From Mesorhizobium sp. B2-7-2 (lineage in GTDB: Bacteria; Pseudomonadota; Alphaproteobacteria; Rhizobiales; Rhizobiaceae): a DNA stretch of 64,000 nt. The stretch covers positions 1 to 64,000 of the forward strand of contig NZ_VFTZ01000018.1 in assembly GCF_006440775.1 (NCBI RefSeq), written 5' to 3'. The translations under genes and the position numbers were made by a program. The notes beneath the pieces were generated by a model. The model had not been told where the DNA came from and made no database searches. It saw only the letters and a list, made by a program, of their open reading frames with translations. Every line of letters begins with the position of its first letter. Position 1 is the stretch's first letter. This document shows positions 24,955-33,428 of the stretch, one piece after another.

Positions 24955-26118
24955 TCAGGCGGCGAGCGCGGTCTCGGCCAGCTTCACCCAATAGCTCATG
25001 CCGTGCGGGATGACCTCGTCGTTGAAGTCGTAGGCCGGGTGATGCAGGCCGGCCGAGTCGCCATTGCCGATGAAGATGAAGGCGCCGGGGCGGGCTTCCA
25101 GCATATAGGAGAAATCCTCGCCGCCCATAACCGGCTGGATGGCGCGGTGGACGTGGCTGTCGCCGGCGATGTCGGCGGCGATATCGCCCGCAAACACGGT
25201 TTCCTCGGCATGGTTGAAGGTGACAGGGTAGTTGGCGTCGTAATCGACCTCGATGGTAGCGCCGAAGGCGGAGGCGAGGCCGGCGCAGAGTGCGCGAATG
25301 CGCTCTTCCGATTTCTTGGCCACTTCTTTCTTCAGCGTGCGCACGGTGCCGGCGATCTCGGCGCTTTCGGGGATGACGTTATAGGCGTCGCCGGCGTGGA
25401 ACTTCGTCACCGACACCACCACGGACTCGACCGGATCGGTGCTGCGCGAGGCAATGGTTTGCAGCGCGCCGACCAACTGGCTGGCGATGACGATCGGGTC
25501 GATCGTGCCGTGCGGCATCGCGGCATGGCCGCCGCGGCCCTTGACGGTGATGGTGAATTCGGCGGTCGCGGCCATGATCGGGCCGGGCTTGATGGCGAAC
25601 TGGCCGACCGGCAGGCCCGGCATATTGTGCATGCCGAACACTTTCTCGATGTCGAAGCGCTCCATCATGCCGTCCTTGACCATTTCGTTGCCGCCGCCGC
25701 CGCCTTCCTCTGCCGGCTGGAAGATCACCGCCACAGTGCCAGCGAAATTGCGCGTCTCGGCCAGATATTTGGCGGCGCCCAAGAGCATGGCGGTGTGGCC
25801 GTCATGGCCGCAGGCATGCATCTTGCCGCGCACGGTCGAGGCCCACGGCTTGCCGGTGATCTCGTCGATCGGCAGCGCGTCCATGTCGGCGCGCAACCCG
25901 ATGGTCGGGCCATCGCCCTTGCGGCCGTGGATGATGCCGACGACGCCGGTCTTGCCCAGTCCCGTCACCACCTCGTCGCAGCCGAAGGCCGTCAGCTTCT
26001 CGGTGACGAAGCCGGCTGTCTGGAAGACGTCGAAATTCAGCTCTGGTGTCTGGTGCAGATGTCGTCGCCAGCCGGCAACTTCTTCCTGCATTTGCGCGGC
26101 GCGGTTCAGAATCGGCAT
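24955..26118 (-). CDS. M20D amidohydrolase (hippurate hydrolase / aminoacylase type)
   Basis: 387 residues from ATG 26118 (MPILNRAAQMQEEV). The di-metal site motifs are clear: LRADMDALPI, HACGHDGHTAMLLG and PAEEGGGGGNEM; the dimerisation lid domain lies mid-protein and GGEDFSYML near the C-terminus. Members hydrolyse N-acyl amino acids, indole-amino-acid conjugates or N-acetyl-diaminopimelate. The substrate cannot be told from sequence. The frame remains open upstream of the chosen start, but that part is unlike the family. Confidence 0.9.
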   Translation of the reverse strand: MPILNRAAQMQEEVAGWRRHLHQTPELNFDVFQTAGFVTEKLTAFGCDEVVTGLGKTGVVGIIHGRKGDGPTIGLRADMDALPIDEITGKPWASTVRGKMHACGHDGHTAMLLGAAKYLAETRNFAGTVAVIFQPAEEGGGGGNEMVKDGMMERFDIEKVFGMHNMPGLPVGQFAIKPGPIMAATAEFTITVKGRGGHAAMPHGTIDPIVIASQLVGALQTIASRSTDPVESVVVSVTKFHAGDAYNVIPESAEIAGTVRTLKKEVAKKSEERIRALCAGLASAFGATIEVDYDANYPVTFNHAEETVFAGDIAADIAGDSHVHRAIQPVMGGEDFSYMLEARPGAFIFIGNGDSAGLHHPAYDFNDEVIPHGMSYWVKLAETALAA

Positions 26119-26338
26119 GGTCGGTCCATCTCTTGGTTGACTGGCGGCAGTCGGTTCAGAGCCACTGCTCAGCAATTGTGAATATATGGCACTTTGCCAT
26201 TTTGGCGTCACATAGGGTAAATAGCACCGCAACAATGCGGCTCGGGATCGAGGGTCGGCCCGCATTATGCTGGCGATGGGTAACGAAATCTTACGGAGCC
26301 AGCGGCGATCACGGCAAGAGGCGATTTCGGATTTGATC

Positions 26339-27505
26339 ATGCGGCAAAGGCATTTCCTCAACCTGTTGCTGGCAGGCGCGCTGGCGCTTCCGGGGCTTGC
26401 CGGCACGGCGCGCGCCAATCCGGTCGTGCTTTTCGACCTCAAGAGCGGCACTGTGCTGGAGCACCAGGACGCGTTCAAGCGTTGGTATCCGGCCTCGCTC
26501 AGCAAGCTGATGACGGCCTATGTCGCCTTCCGCGCCATCCAGGCCGGCGAGGTGGCGCTCGATTCGCCGATCAAGGTGACGAAGCACTCGGCCGGCGAGC
26601 CGCCGAGCAAGATGGGCTTCAAACCGGGTTCGGTGATGCGGCTCGACAACGCGCTGAAGATGATGCTGGTCAAGTCGGCCAACGACATAGCCATGGCAGT
26701 CGGCGAGAATATCGGCGGGTCGCAGGCCGCATTCGCCGAGCGCATGAACGCCGAGGCTGCCCGGCTCGGCATGGTGGGCACGCATTTCGTCAACCCGAAC
26801 GGACTCTATTCGCCGGAACAGTATACGACCGCGCGCGACCTTGCCGTGCTGGTGACGGCGTTGCGCAATGATTTTCCGCAATATGCCCCGTGGTTCTCGA
26901 TCGAAGGCCTTGCCGTCGGCAAGAAGGCGCTCCCGAATTACAATCTCCTGATCGGCCGCTATCCGGGCGCCGACGGCATGAAGACCGGCTTCGTCTGCCC
27001 GTCCGGCTTCAACATGATCGGCTCGGCGACGCGCAACGGGCGCACGCTGGTCGCCGTGGTGCTTGGCGAGAAATCGGCGATCAGCCGCGCCGAAGCGGCG
27101 GCAAAGCTGCTCGACCAGGGTTTTGAGATGCCGGCGGCGGGTTCGACCACGCTGGCCGCTCTCAAGCCCTATGGTGACACGCTGTCACCCAACGACATGC
27201 ATGACGAGATCTGCGGGAAAAAGCCGAAGGCGGAGCAATCGGAGGCGGCGCCCGAAGTTGCCGCAAAGGACAAGCCGAAGTCGCCTTACCAGGTGAAGCT
27301 CACCCACCCTACGCTCATCGCGGTCGGCCTCGGCGGCGCCACGGGACCCGCGCCCAAGGCGTTCGTCGACCAGACTGACCAGAACTATGCCGATGTGCCG
27401 CTGCCGATCTGGCGGCCGGACAGGCCGGCGCCGCCCGGCGCCGAGCCGCTGGCGACCGCCGCTGCCGGAGCGCAGGGCGACCAGCCCGTCAAAGCTGCCA
27501 ATTAG
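26339..27505 (+). CDS. D-alanyl-D-alanine carboxypeptidase (peptidase S11)
   Basis: 388 residues with a signal peptide (MRQRHFLNLLLAGALALPGL, cleavage near ARA). The penicillin-binding active site is complete: Ser53-x-x-Lys56 (SLSK), Ser113-x-Asn115 (SAN) and Lys215-Thr-Gly. It trims the terminal D-alanine from peptidoglycan stem peptides in the periplasm, limiting D,D crosslinks. After the catalytic domain the tail (about 290-388) is rich in Ala, Pro and Lys and does not look like the membrane-binding C-terminus of E. coli PBP5. It is followed 8 bases later by the COG0523 gene, which implies cotranscription. Confidence 0.9.
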   Translation: MRQRHFLNLLLAGALALPGLAGTARANPVVLFDLKSGTVLEHQDAFKRWYPASLSKLMTAYVAFRAIQAGEVALDSPIKVTKHSAGEPPSKMGFKPGSVMRLDNALKMMLVKSANDIAMAVGENIGGSQAAFAERMNAEAARLGMVGTHFVNPNGLYSPEQYTTARDLAVLVTALRNDFPQYAPWFSIEGLAVGKKALPNYNLLIGRYPGADGMKTGFVCPSGFNMIGSATRNGRTLVAVVLGEKSAISRAEAAAKLLDQGFEMPAAGSTTLAALKPYGDTLSPNDMHDEICGKKPKAEQSEAAPEVAAKDKPKSPYQVKLTHPTLIAVGLGGATGPAPKAFVDQTDQNYADVPLPIWRPDRPAPPGAEPLATAAAGAQGDQPVKAAN

Positions 27506-27513
27506 GCAAACCA

Positions 27514-28620
27514 ATGAGCAGCTTTCCCATTCCCGTTTCGGTGCTCACCGGCTTTCTCGGCGCCGGCAAGACGACGCTGCTCAATCGGCTGCTCAAGGAT
27601 CCGGCGCTTGCCGATACGGCGGTGATCATCAACGAGTTCGGCGAGGTGGCGATCGACCATCTGCTGGTGGAGCAGGCTTCCGACGGTATCATCCAGCTTT
27701 CCGACGGCTGCCTCTGCTGCACGGTGCGTGGCGACCTTGTCGATACGCTCGCCGATCTGGTCGACCGGCTGCAGACCGGCCGTATCGCGAAATTGGCCCG
27801 CGTCGTCGTCGAGACGACGGGCCTGGCCGATCCGGCACCGGTGCTGCAGTCGATCATGGCGCATCCGGCGCTGGTGCAGGCGTTTCGGCTCGACGGCGTC
27901 ATCACGCTGGTCGACGCCGCCAACGGCGAGGCGACGCTCGACGCCCATGTCGAGGCGGTGAAACAGGCCGCAGTGGCCGACCGCGTCGTGCTGACCAAGA
28001 CAGACCTTGTGGACGCGGCCGCAGTCGAGGCGTTGCGGGCAAGGCTCAAGCAGATCAATCCGGGCGCCGTCGTGCTCGATGCCGACGAGGCCGGCGCCGC
28101 GGCGCTGTTCAATTGCGGCCTCTATGATCCTGAAACCAAGTCCGCCGACGTGCGGCGCTGGCTTGGCGAAGAGGCGGCGCACGACCATGATCACGACCAT
28201 CACCACCATGACGGCGACCATGATCCTCACCACCATCATGAGCATCGCCACGACACGCGCGTGCGCTCGCACTCGCTTGTCCATGACGGCCCGGTGCCGT
28301 TCTCGGCGATCGAGATGTTCCTCGACCTCCTGCGCTCGACGCATGGCGAGAAACTCCTGCGCATGAAAGGTGTCATCGAACTCGCGGAGGATCCCTCGCG
28401 GCCGCTGGTCATCCATGGCGTGCAGAAGATCCTGCATCCGCCGGCGAGACTGCCGGCCTGGCCCGACGGCCAGCGCGGAACCAGGCTGGTGCTGATCACG
28501 CTCGACATGCCTCAGGACTATATCCAGCGGCTGTTCGCGGCCTTCACCAACAAGCCGTCGATCGACACGCCGGACCGCGCGGCGCTGGAAGCCAATCCGC
28601 TGTCGATTGCCGGGCTTTAA
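27514..28620 (+). CDS. COG0523 / CobW-family GTP-dependent metallochaperone
   Basis: 368 residues. The P-loop is GFLGAGKT (13-20) and the metal-binding signature is Cys66-Leu-Cys68-Cys69. The G4 motif TKTD follows. A histidine/aspartate-rich segment of about 30 residues (roughly 223-250) sits between the GTPase and the C-terminal CobW_C domain. Such proteins deliver zinc or other metals to client enzymes. It is not beside cobalamin genes here; the nearest partner is the D,D-carboxypeptidase gene. Its stop shares TTAA with the stop of the convergent tusA-like gene. Confidence 0.88.
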   Translation: MSSFPIPVSVLTGFLGAGKTTLLNRLLKDPALADTAVIINEFGEVAIDHLLVEQASDGIIQLSDGCLCCTVRGDLVDTLADLVDRLQTGRIAKLARVVVETTGLADPAPVLQSIMAHPALVQAFRLDGVITLVDAANGEATLDAHVEAVKQAAVADRVVLTKTDLVDAAAVEALRARLKQINPGAVVLDADEAGAAALFNCGLYDPETKSADVRRWLGEEAAHDHDHDHHHHDGDHDPHHHHEHRHDTRVRSHSLVHDGPVPFSAIEMFLDLLRSTHGEKLLRMKGVIELAEDPSRPLVIHGVQKILHPPARLPAWPDGQRGTRLVLITLDMPQDYIQRLFAAFTNKPSIDTPDRAALEANPLSIAGL

Positions 28621-28886
28621 GCTGAAGCAAGCAGGTCAGCCGCGTTGCCGCGCTCGACCAGGAAACGGTGGCCGCCAGTGACGGCCGCCGTCTCGAGCAG
28701 CTGGTGGCCGGCATCGGCGCAGAAGGCCGGGATATCGATCACTGCCAGCGGATCGGTGGTTTCGAGCCACAGCCGGGCGCCAGGTCGCATCGCGGCCAGC
28801 CGCTTGCGGGCCTTCAGCACCGGCAACGGACAGTTCAGTCCCTTGAGATCGTAGATGGCGGGCGGCTTTGCCTTTTGTTCATGCAT
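28617..28886 (-). CDS. TusA-family sulfur carrier protein
   Basis: 89 residues. The conserved CPxP motif is at Cys19 (GLNCPLPVLKARK), the cysteine that carries persulfide sulfur in TusA/SirA proteins. The small two-layer fold size fits. ATG 28886 lies inside the first bases of a 49-bp palindromic element, which also provides the weak ribosome site (GGGAT). It ends tail-to-tail with the metallochaperone gene with a four-base overlap. Role in tRNA thiolation or general sulfur relay is inferred from family. Confidence 0.85.
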   Translation of the reverse strand: MHEQKAKPPAIYDLKGLNCPLPVLKARKRLAAMRPGARLWLETTDPLAVIDIPAFCADAGHQLLETAAVTGGHRFLVERGNAADLLASA

Positions 28887-28929
28887 GTCGTTATCCCAAA
28901 ACCGCCTTCCACTTTTGGGCGACATGCAT
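28881..28929. repeat. 49-bp palindromic element, copy 2
   Basis: Starts ATGCATGTCG and ends CGACATGCAT, giving 10-bp perfect terminal arms, with inner CCCAAAA/TTTTGGG arms. It matches the element at 4736-4784 in length and in most positions. The tusA-like start codon is within the left end, so insertion of the element may have shaped the 5' end of that gene. Confidence 0.7.
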
Positions 28930-28936
28930 AAAAATC

Positions 28937-30232
28937 TCAGCCGCCGAACATGCCGAGAAGCTTCTTCTTCAGCTTCGACACGGTGCCCTGGTCGGCGTCG
29001 GCGGCCTGCGTTTCCTGCGCCGGCTGGGCGGGCGCGGCTTCGACGCCAGCGGTGACGACCGGCTGCTGCGCCGCCTGCTTGGCGGCCTCCTTCTCGGCCA
29101 GCGCCTGCGCCCTTGCCTGTGCCTTGGCGGCCTTGGCCGCCTCGATCGCCGCCAGGCGCTGCTCTTCGGCCTTGCGCTTGGCTTCCTTTTCCGCGTCGGC
29201 TGCCGCCATCTTGCGGCCGAGCGGGGAATCGATGCGGCCCATGCGGCTAGTTTCGGTCACCGAGCCGTCGGAATTCAGCGATGGCGGGTCGATCGGCACA
29301 CGCTCGCCGCGGGCGCGGCGCTTCGACCAGTCTGAAACGATGCTGGCTTCCTTGACGCCGGCAATCGTCGGCTTCGGCGGCGGCGTGCTCGAATTCACGG
29401 CCGAATTGAAGGCCGCGTCGTAGCTCTTCTCGTAATTGGCATAGGCGGTCCTCAGCGAATCCGGCTGGGTCATCGCGGGGCAGGGGCCTGTCGGGTCGAA
29501 GGTCGTGCCTTCGGGCGCGACCTGGTTGAAGACGTAGCGCTTCTCGCAGACGTCGACCTTCGGCGGCACCTTGGTGATCTCGAAATTGTCGTAGCCGACC
29601 TTCAGCATCTTCCAGAACTCGTAGTTCGGGTCGTTGCGGTAGCGCGCCATGTTGGCGGCGGTCATGCGGAACGGAAAGGCCTGGATCTGGAACTCGGTCT
29701 GGCCGCCCTGGAAGGCGTCGCGGCCGAAGGCATAGATCTGCTCGATCTGGGCATCGGTCATCGAATAGCAGCCGGACGACGAGCAGGCGCCATGGACCAT
29801 CAGGTTCTGGCCGGTGCGGCCATTGGCGCGGTCGTAGGCGTTGGGGAAGCCGATGTTGAAGGACAGGTGGTAGCTCGAGCGCGGGTTCATCTGCGAGGGA
29901 CGGACCGTGTAGAAACCTTCCGGCGCCTGGCGGTCGCCCTCGGTGTATTTGGGGCCGAGCTTTCCCGACCATTTGCAGATGTCGTAGGTGGCGACAAGAT
30001 CGTAACGGCCATTGGTCTTGGCCTTCCAGATCTCGAGCTTGCCCTCCTCCTTGAAGATGCGCGCCATCACCGAGGAGGTGCGCACCATGCCCTTGGCCCT
30101 CATGTCGGCGAGGATCTTGTCGGGCAACGGCTTGTTGGCCTCCGGCGCGAAGTCCTTCATCGACGAATCGTTGCAGCCGGCGATGCCGATGGCGGCGATC
30201 AGGATTCCGGTGCGGGCAAGCTTGGCAAACAT
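28937..30232 (-). CDS. L,D-transpeptidase lipoprotein (YafK-like)
   Basis: 431 residues from ATG 30232. The signal peptide ends in a lipobox, IAGC (Cys20), so it is probably lipid-anchored. The YkuD-type catalytic region has the motif VHGACSSSGCYSMTD with the nucleophilic cysteine. Upstream KLEIWK and YDICKWSGKLGPK are typical of the YafK branch. The C-terminal third (about 350-430) is an alanine/lysine/glutamate-rich probable coiled coil and a basic tail. YafK-like enzymes act on peptidoglycan or its protein links in the periplasm. Confidence 0.88.
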   Translation of the reverse strand: MFAKLARTGILIAAIGIAGCNDSSMKDFAPEANKPLPDKILADMRAKGMVRTSSVMARIFKEEGKLEIWKAKTNGRYDLVATYDICKWSGKLGPKYTEGDRQAPEGFYTVRPSQMNPRSSYHLSFNIGFPNAYDRANGRTGQNLMVHGACSSSGCYSMTDAQIEQIYAFGRDAFQGGQTEFQIQAFPFRMTAANMARYRNDPNYEFWKMLKVGYDNFEITKVPPKVDVCEKRYVFNQVAPEGTTFDPTGPCPAMTQPDSLRTAYANYEKSYDAAFNSAVNSSTPPPKPTIAGVKEASIVSDWSKRRARGERVPIDPPSLNSDGSVTETSRMGRIDSPLGRKMAAADAEKEAKRKAEEQRLAAIEAAKAAKAQARAQALAEKEAAKQAAQQPVVTAGVEAAPAQPAQETQAADADQGTVSKLKKKLLGMFGG

Positions 30233-30454
30233 CGATACGGCTACGTCTCTATCTCTCGGGCCAACGGCTCTCGGCATGGCCGGGCCCATAGGCTGAACAC
30301 CAGTGGACCGTAAGCCCGTTAACCTTGAAAATTCCTTACCGCAAGCCTTGGCAAACCCCTCGCGGCGATTTCCATTGAGCCGAATCCGGCGGCATTTTTG
30401 TGGCGGAATTGCTTATTCCGGCCACAGTTGAACGTCTTGCCGGGATTTGAGAGG

Positions 30455-31405
30455 TCAGAGGCTGCGGCCCATCGCCAGGTATTTCTCGCGGCGCTGCTCG
30501 CGGAAATCGGTGTTGGCGCCGGCGAAATCCTTCATCGTCCTGGCGATGAGGTCGCCGGTGGACGCAATCACCGTTTCCGGCGCGCGCTGGGCGCCGCCCA
30601 TCGGCTCGGGAATGATGGCGTCGATGATCTTCATCTCGAGAAGATCCTGCGCGGTGATCTTCATGTTGGTCGCCGCGTCCTTCGAGCGCGTGGTGTCGCG
30701 CCACAGGATCGAGGCGGCGCCTTCGGGCGAAATCACCGAATAGATGGCATGCTCCAGCATATAGACGCGATTGGCGGTGGCGATCGCGATGGCGCCGCCG
30801 GAACCTCCTTCGCCGATGACCACCGAGATCGACGGCACTTTCAGCGCCAGGCAGGCCGAGGTCGAGCGCGCGATGGCTTCGGCCTGGCCGCGCTCCTCGG
30901 CGCCGACGCCGGGATAGGCGCCGGCCGTGTCGACCAGCGTCAAAAGCGGGATCTGGAAGCGGTCGGCCAATTCCATCAGCCGCACCGCTTTGCGGTAGCC
31001 CTCTGGCCGCACCGAGCCGAAATTGTGCTTGATGCGGCTTGCGGTGTCCGAGCCCTTTTCCTGGCCGATGATCGCCACCGGCTCGCCGCGAAAACGCGCG
31101 AAGCCGCCGACGATCGCCTGGTCGTCGCCGTAATTGCGGTCGCCGGCCAAAGGCGTGAAATCGGTGAACAGCGTCTTGATGTAGTCGACGCAATGCGGGC
31201 GGTCTGGATGGCGCGCGACCTGCACCTTCTGCCAGGGCGTGAGCGCCTTATAGAGATCGCGCAAAGCGTCGCGCGAGCGCTTTTCCAGCCTGCTGATCTC
31301 TTCGGCGACATCGACCGCCTCGCCGTTCTCGGCAAGCTTCTTCAGCTCAAGGATCTTGAGCTCCAGATCCTGCACCGGCTTTTCGAAGTCGAGGTAGTTG
31401 TACAT
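30455..31405 (-). CDS. accA: Acetyl-CoA carboxylase carboxyltransferase alpha subunit
   Basis: 316 residues, beginning MYNYLDFEKPVQDLELKILELKKL as in AccA proteins. The carboxyltransferase core has GSDTASRIKHNFGSVRPEGYRKA, PLLTLVDTAGAYPGVGAEERGQAEAIA and VIGEGGSGGAIAIA. With AccD it transfers CO2 from biotin to acetyl-CoA to make malonyl-CoA for fatty acid synthesis. It lies 99 bases after xerD on the same strand, an order conserved in rhizobia. Confidence 0.96.
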   Translation of the reverse strand: MYNYLDFEKPVQDLELKILELKKLAENGEAVDVAEEISRLEKRSRDALRDLYKALTPWQKVQVARHPDRPHCVDYIKTLFTDFTPLAGDRNYGDDQAIVGGFARFRGEPVAIIGQEKGSDTASRIKHNFGSVRPEGYRKAVRLMELADRFQIPLLTLVDTAGAYPGVGAEERGQAEAIARSTSACLALKVPSISVVIGEGGSGGAIAIATANRVYMLEHAIYSVISPEGAASILWRDTTRSKDAATNMKITAQDLLEMKIIDAIIPEPMGGAQRAPETVIASTGDLIARTMKDFAGANTDFREQRREKYLAMGRSL

Positions 31406-31504
31406 GCTTGGGCGGACCGATCCGTCGGAAGGCAATGGCTGGCGGAACCGCTGAAATGCCGGCTCCGGGCGGTGGAACGTCGCCCTCACATAGCGATATG
31501 AGGC

Positions 31505-32419
31505 CTAGTCGGCAAGCGGGTGATGATCGTTGACCAGCCGCACCAGCCGCTCCTCCAGCACGTGGGTGTAGATCTGCGTGGTCGAGATGTCGGCATGGCC
31601 CAGGAGTTGCTGAACGGCTCTGAGATCGGCGCCGTTCTGCAGGAGATGGCTGGCAAAAGCATGGCGAAGCACATGCGGCGAGATTTTTGCCGCTTCTATC
31701 CCCGTCCGCGCGGCCAACCCCTTGAGATCGCGGGCGAAAACCTGCCGGGAGAGATGGCCGCTGTCGGAAGAGGCCGGAAACAGGAACGGGCTCTCGGCAA
31801 AGGCCGGCCGCTCGGCCCTTGCGGCGAGCCAGGCGCGCATGGCGGCGCGCGCCTTGGTCGAGAGCGGCACCATGCGTTCCTTGTCGCCCTTGCCGCGCAC
31901 CATGAAGAAGCGATCGTCGCGCAACGCCACCGTGACCGGCAGGCCGACCAGTTCCGACACGCGCAAGCCCGTTGCGTAGAGCACTTCGACCAGCGCGTGC
32001 AGGCGCAACGCGGCCAGCCTGTCGCTATCCGGCCCGGATTCTCCGGCTTCCTGCGCAGCCCGGTCGAGCAGGCGCCCAGTCTCGGCTTCGCTCATCGTCT
32101 TCGGCAGCGGCCGGCCCTTGCGCGGGCTGTCCAGCGTGCCGGTCGGGTCGTCGCCGCGCAGCCCTTCGGCATAGAGGAATTTGAAGAACTGGCGGATGGC
32201 CGACAATTTGCGCGCCTGCGAGGTCGGCGCGAAGCCACGTGCGGCGATGTCGTCGAGATAGGCACGGATGTCGGCCGATCCCGCGCCCGCCAGTCCGCCC
32301 TTGATCGCTTCGGAAGCATCCTCCAGGTCGCGACGATAGGACGAAAGCGTGTTGTCGGCCGCGCCTCGCTCGGCGCTCATCATCTCGAGGAAGGCTTCGA
32401 TGCGGGCGGCGCTGTTCAT
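31505..32419 (-). CDS. xerD: Site-specific tyrosine recombinase XerD
   Basis: 304 residues. The N-terminal SAM-like core-binding domain ends near residue 100. The catalytic residues are Arg153, Lys177, His249, Arg252, His275 and Tyr284, in the motifs TGLRVSEL, HVLRHAFASHLL, LLGHADIST and QIYTH. With XerC it resolves chromosome dimers at dif. It is part of a minus-strand run with the 50-residue membrane protein upstream and accA downstream. Confidence 0.93.
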   Translation of the reverse strand: MNSAARIEAFLEMMSAERGAADNTLSSYRRDLEDASEAIKGGLAGAGSADIRAYLDDIAARGFAPTSQARKLSAIRQFFKFLYAEGLRGDDPTGTLDSPRKGRPLPKTMSEAETGRLLDRAAQEAGESGPDSDRLAALRLHALVEVLYATGLRVSELVGLPVTVALRDDRFFMVRGKGDKERMVPLSTKARAAMRAWLAARAERPAFAESPFLFPASSDSGHLSRQVFARDLKGLAARTGIEAAKISPHVLRHAFASHLLQNGADLRAVQQLLGHADISTTQIYTHVLEERLVRLVNDHHPLAD

Positions 32420-32455
32420 CGGGCCGGGATCAGCTCTTTGTCGGTTTTTCGTGGG

Positions 32456-32608
32456 TCAGTTTTTCTTCGGGTTGAGCTTTTCAGCCGGAATGCGGATGCT
32501 CATTTCGGCCTTTTTCGGCTCCACGAACATCGCCAGCGCGAACATCGCGCCATAGGCAATGCCTGCAAGAACCGCCAGCGTCACGACGAAGCGAAACAAA
32601 GTCGGCAT
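32456..32608 (-). CDS. 50-residue single-span membrane protein upstream of xerD
   Basis: Short frame starting MPTLFRFVVTLAVLAGIAYG, with one membrane span (about residues 6-26) and a basic, cytoplasmic or periplasmic tail ending NPKKN. Codon use is like that of its neighbours. It stands 36 bases upstream of xerD and divergent from aroK. Similar small proteins appear at this place in rhizobial genomes as far as I recall. Function unknown. Confidence 0.65.
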   Translation of the reverse strand: MPTLFRFVVTLAVLAGIAYGAMFALAMFVEPKKAEMSIRIPAEKLNPKKN

Positions 32609-32798
32609 TCAATTTTCGCCCGTCTTGTTGTTCTGCGTTTCCAAAGCCCTGTGCCCTTATGGGACGCCAATCCGGCCAATTCAAGCACGAAGCATTTCGC
32701 TGAACAGGAGGTTTTGCCGGGGAAGCTTCGCGGCCGTTTGTCCGGCCGTGCTTGACGCAAACAGGCTTTTGATGTCGATACGGCGCAAAGAGGCCCCG

Positions 32799-33428
32799 AT
32801 GAACGCTCTGCCATCAAATCCGACAGACGAAGGCCGCGCCGCGCTGATCGAACGGCTCGGAAGCCGGTCGATCGTCTTCGTCGGACTGATGGGCGCCGGC
32901 AAGACCGCGATCGGCCGCAAGGTGGCGACGATGCTGTCGCTGCCCTTCATGGACAGCGACCAGGAGATCGAAAGCGTCTCGCGCATGACGGTGCCGGAGT
33001 TGTTCGAGCGCTATGGCGAGCCGGAATTCCGCGCGCTGGAGCAGCGGGTGATCCTGCGTCTGCTGGAGAACGGACCGCAGGTGCTGTCGACCGGCGGCGG
33101 CGCCTTCATGAACGCGCAGACGCGCGAGGCGATTTCCGCGCATGGCGTATCGGTCTGGCTGAAGGCCGATCTGGACCTGTTGATGGAGCGCGTTTCGAAG
33201 AAGCAGAACCGGCCGCTCTTGAAGAATCCCGATCCGCGTGGCGTGCTGGAGAAGCTGATGGGCGAGCGCTATCCGGTCTATGCCATCGCCGACCTGACGG
33301 TGCCGACACGCGACGACCGCAAGGAGATCATCGCCGGCGAAGTCGTCGCGGCGCTTTGCGCCCATCTCGGCATCGACGCGATCGCAACGGGCGCTACAAG
33401 CGCCACAACTGACGAGGTTCAGTCGTGA
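32799..33428 (+). CDS. aroK: Shikimate kinase
   Basis: 209 residues from ATG 32799, chosen because AAAGAGG lies 5 bases upstream. P-loop GLMGAGKT (29-36), shikimate-binding DSDQEIE, FRALEQRV and STGGGAF, and the lid arginine in NRPLLKNPDPRG. It phosphorylates shikimate at the 3-position in the aromatic amino acid pathway. The stop overlaps the GTG of aroB (GTGA), so the two are coupled. Confidence 0.94.
   Translation: MNALPSNPTDEGRAALIERLGSRSIVFVGLMGAGKTAIGRKVATMLSLPFMDSDQEIESVSRMTVPELFERYGEPEFRALEQRVILRLLENGPQVLSTGGGAFMNAQTREAISAHGVSVWLKADLDLLMERVSKKQNRPLLKNPDPRGVLEKLMGERYPVYAIADLTVPTRDDRKEIIAGEVVAALCAHLGIDAIATGATSATTDEVQS

Noticed and set aside
23365..26181. Very long plus-strand frame across the dehydrogenase, tRNA and amidohydrolase
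   Set aside because: It runs out of phase through one clear gene, through the tRNA, and antisense to another; no protein family signature.
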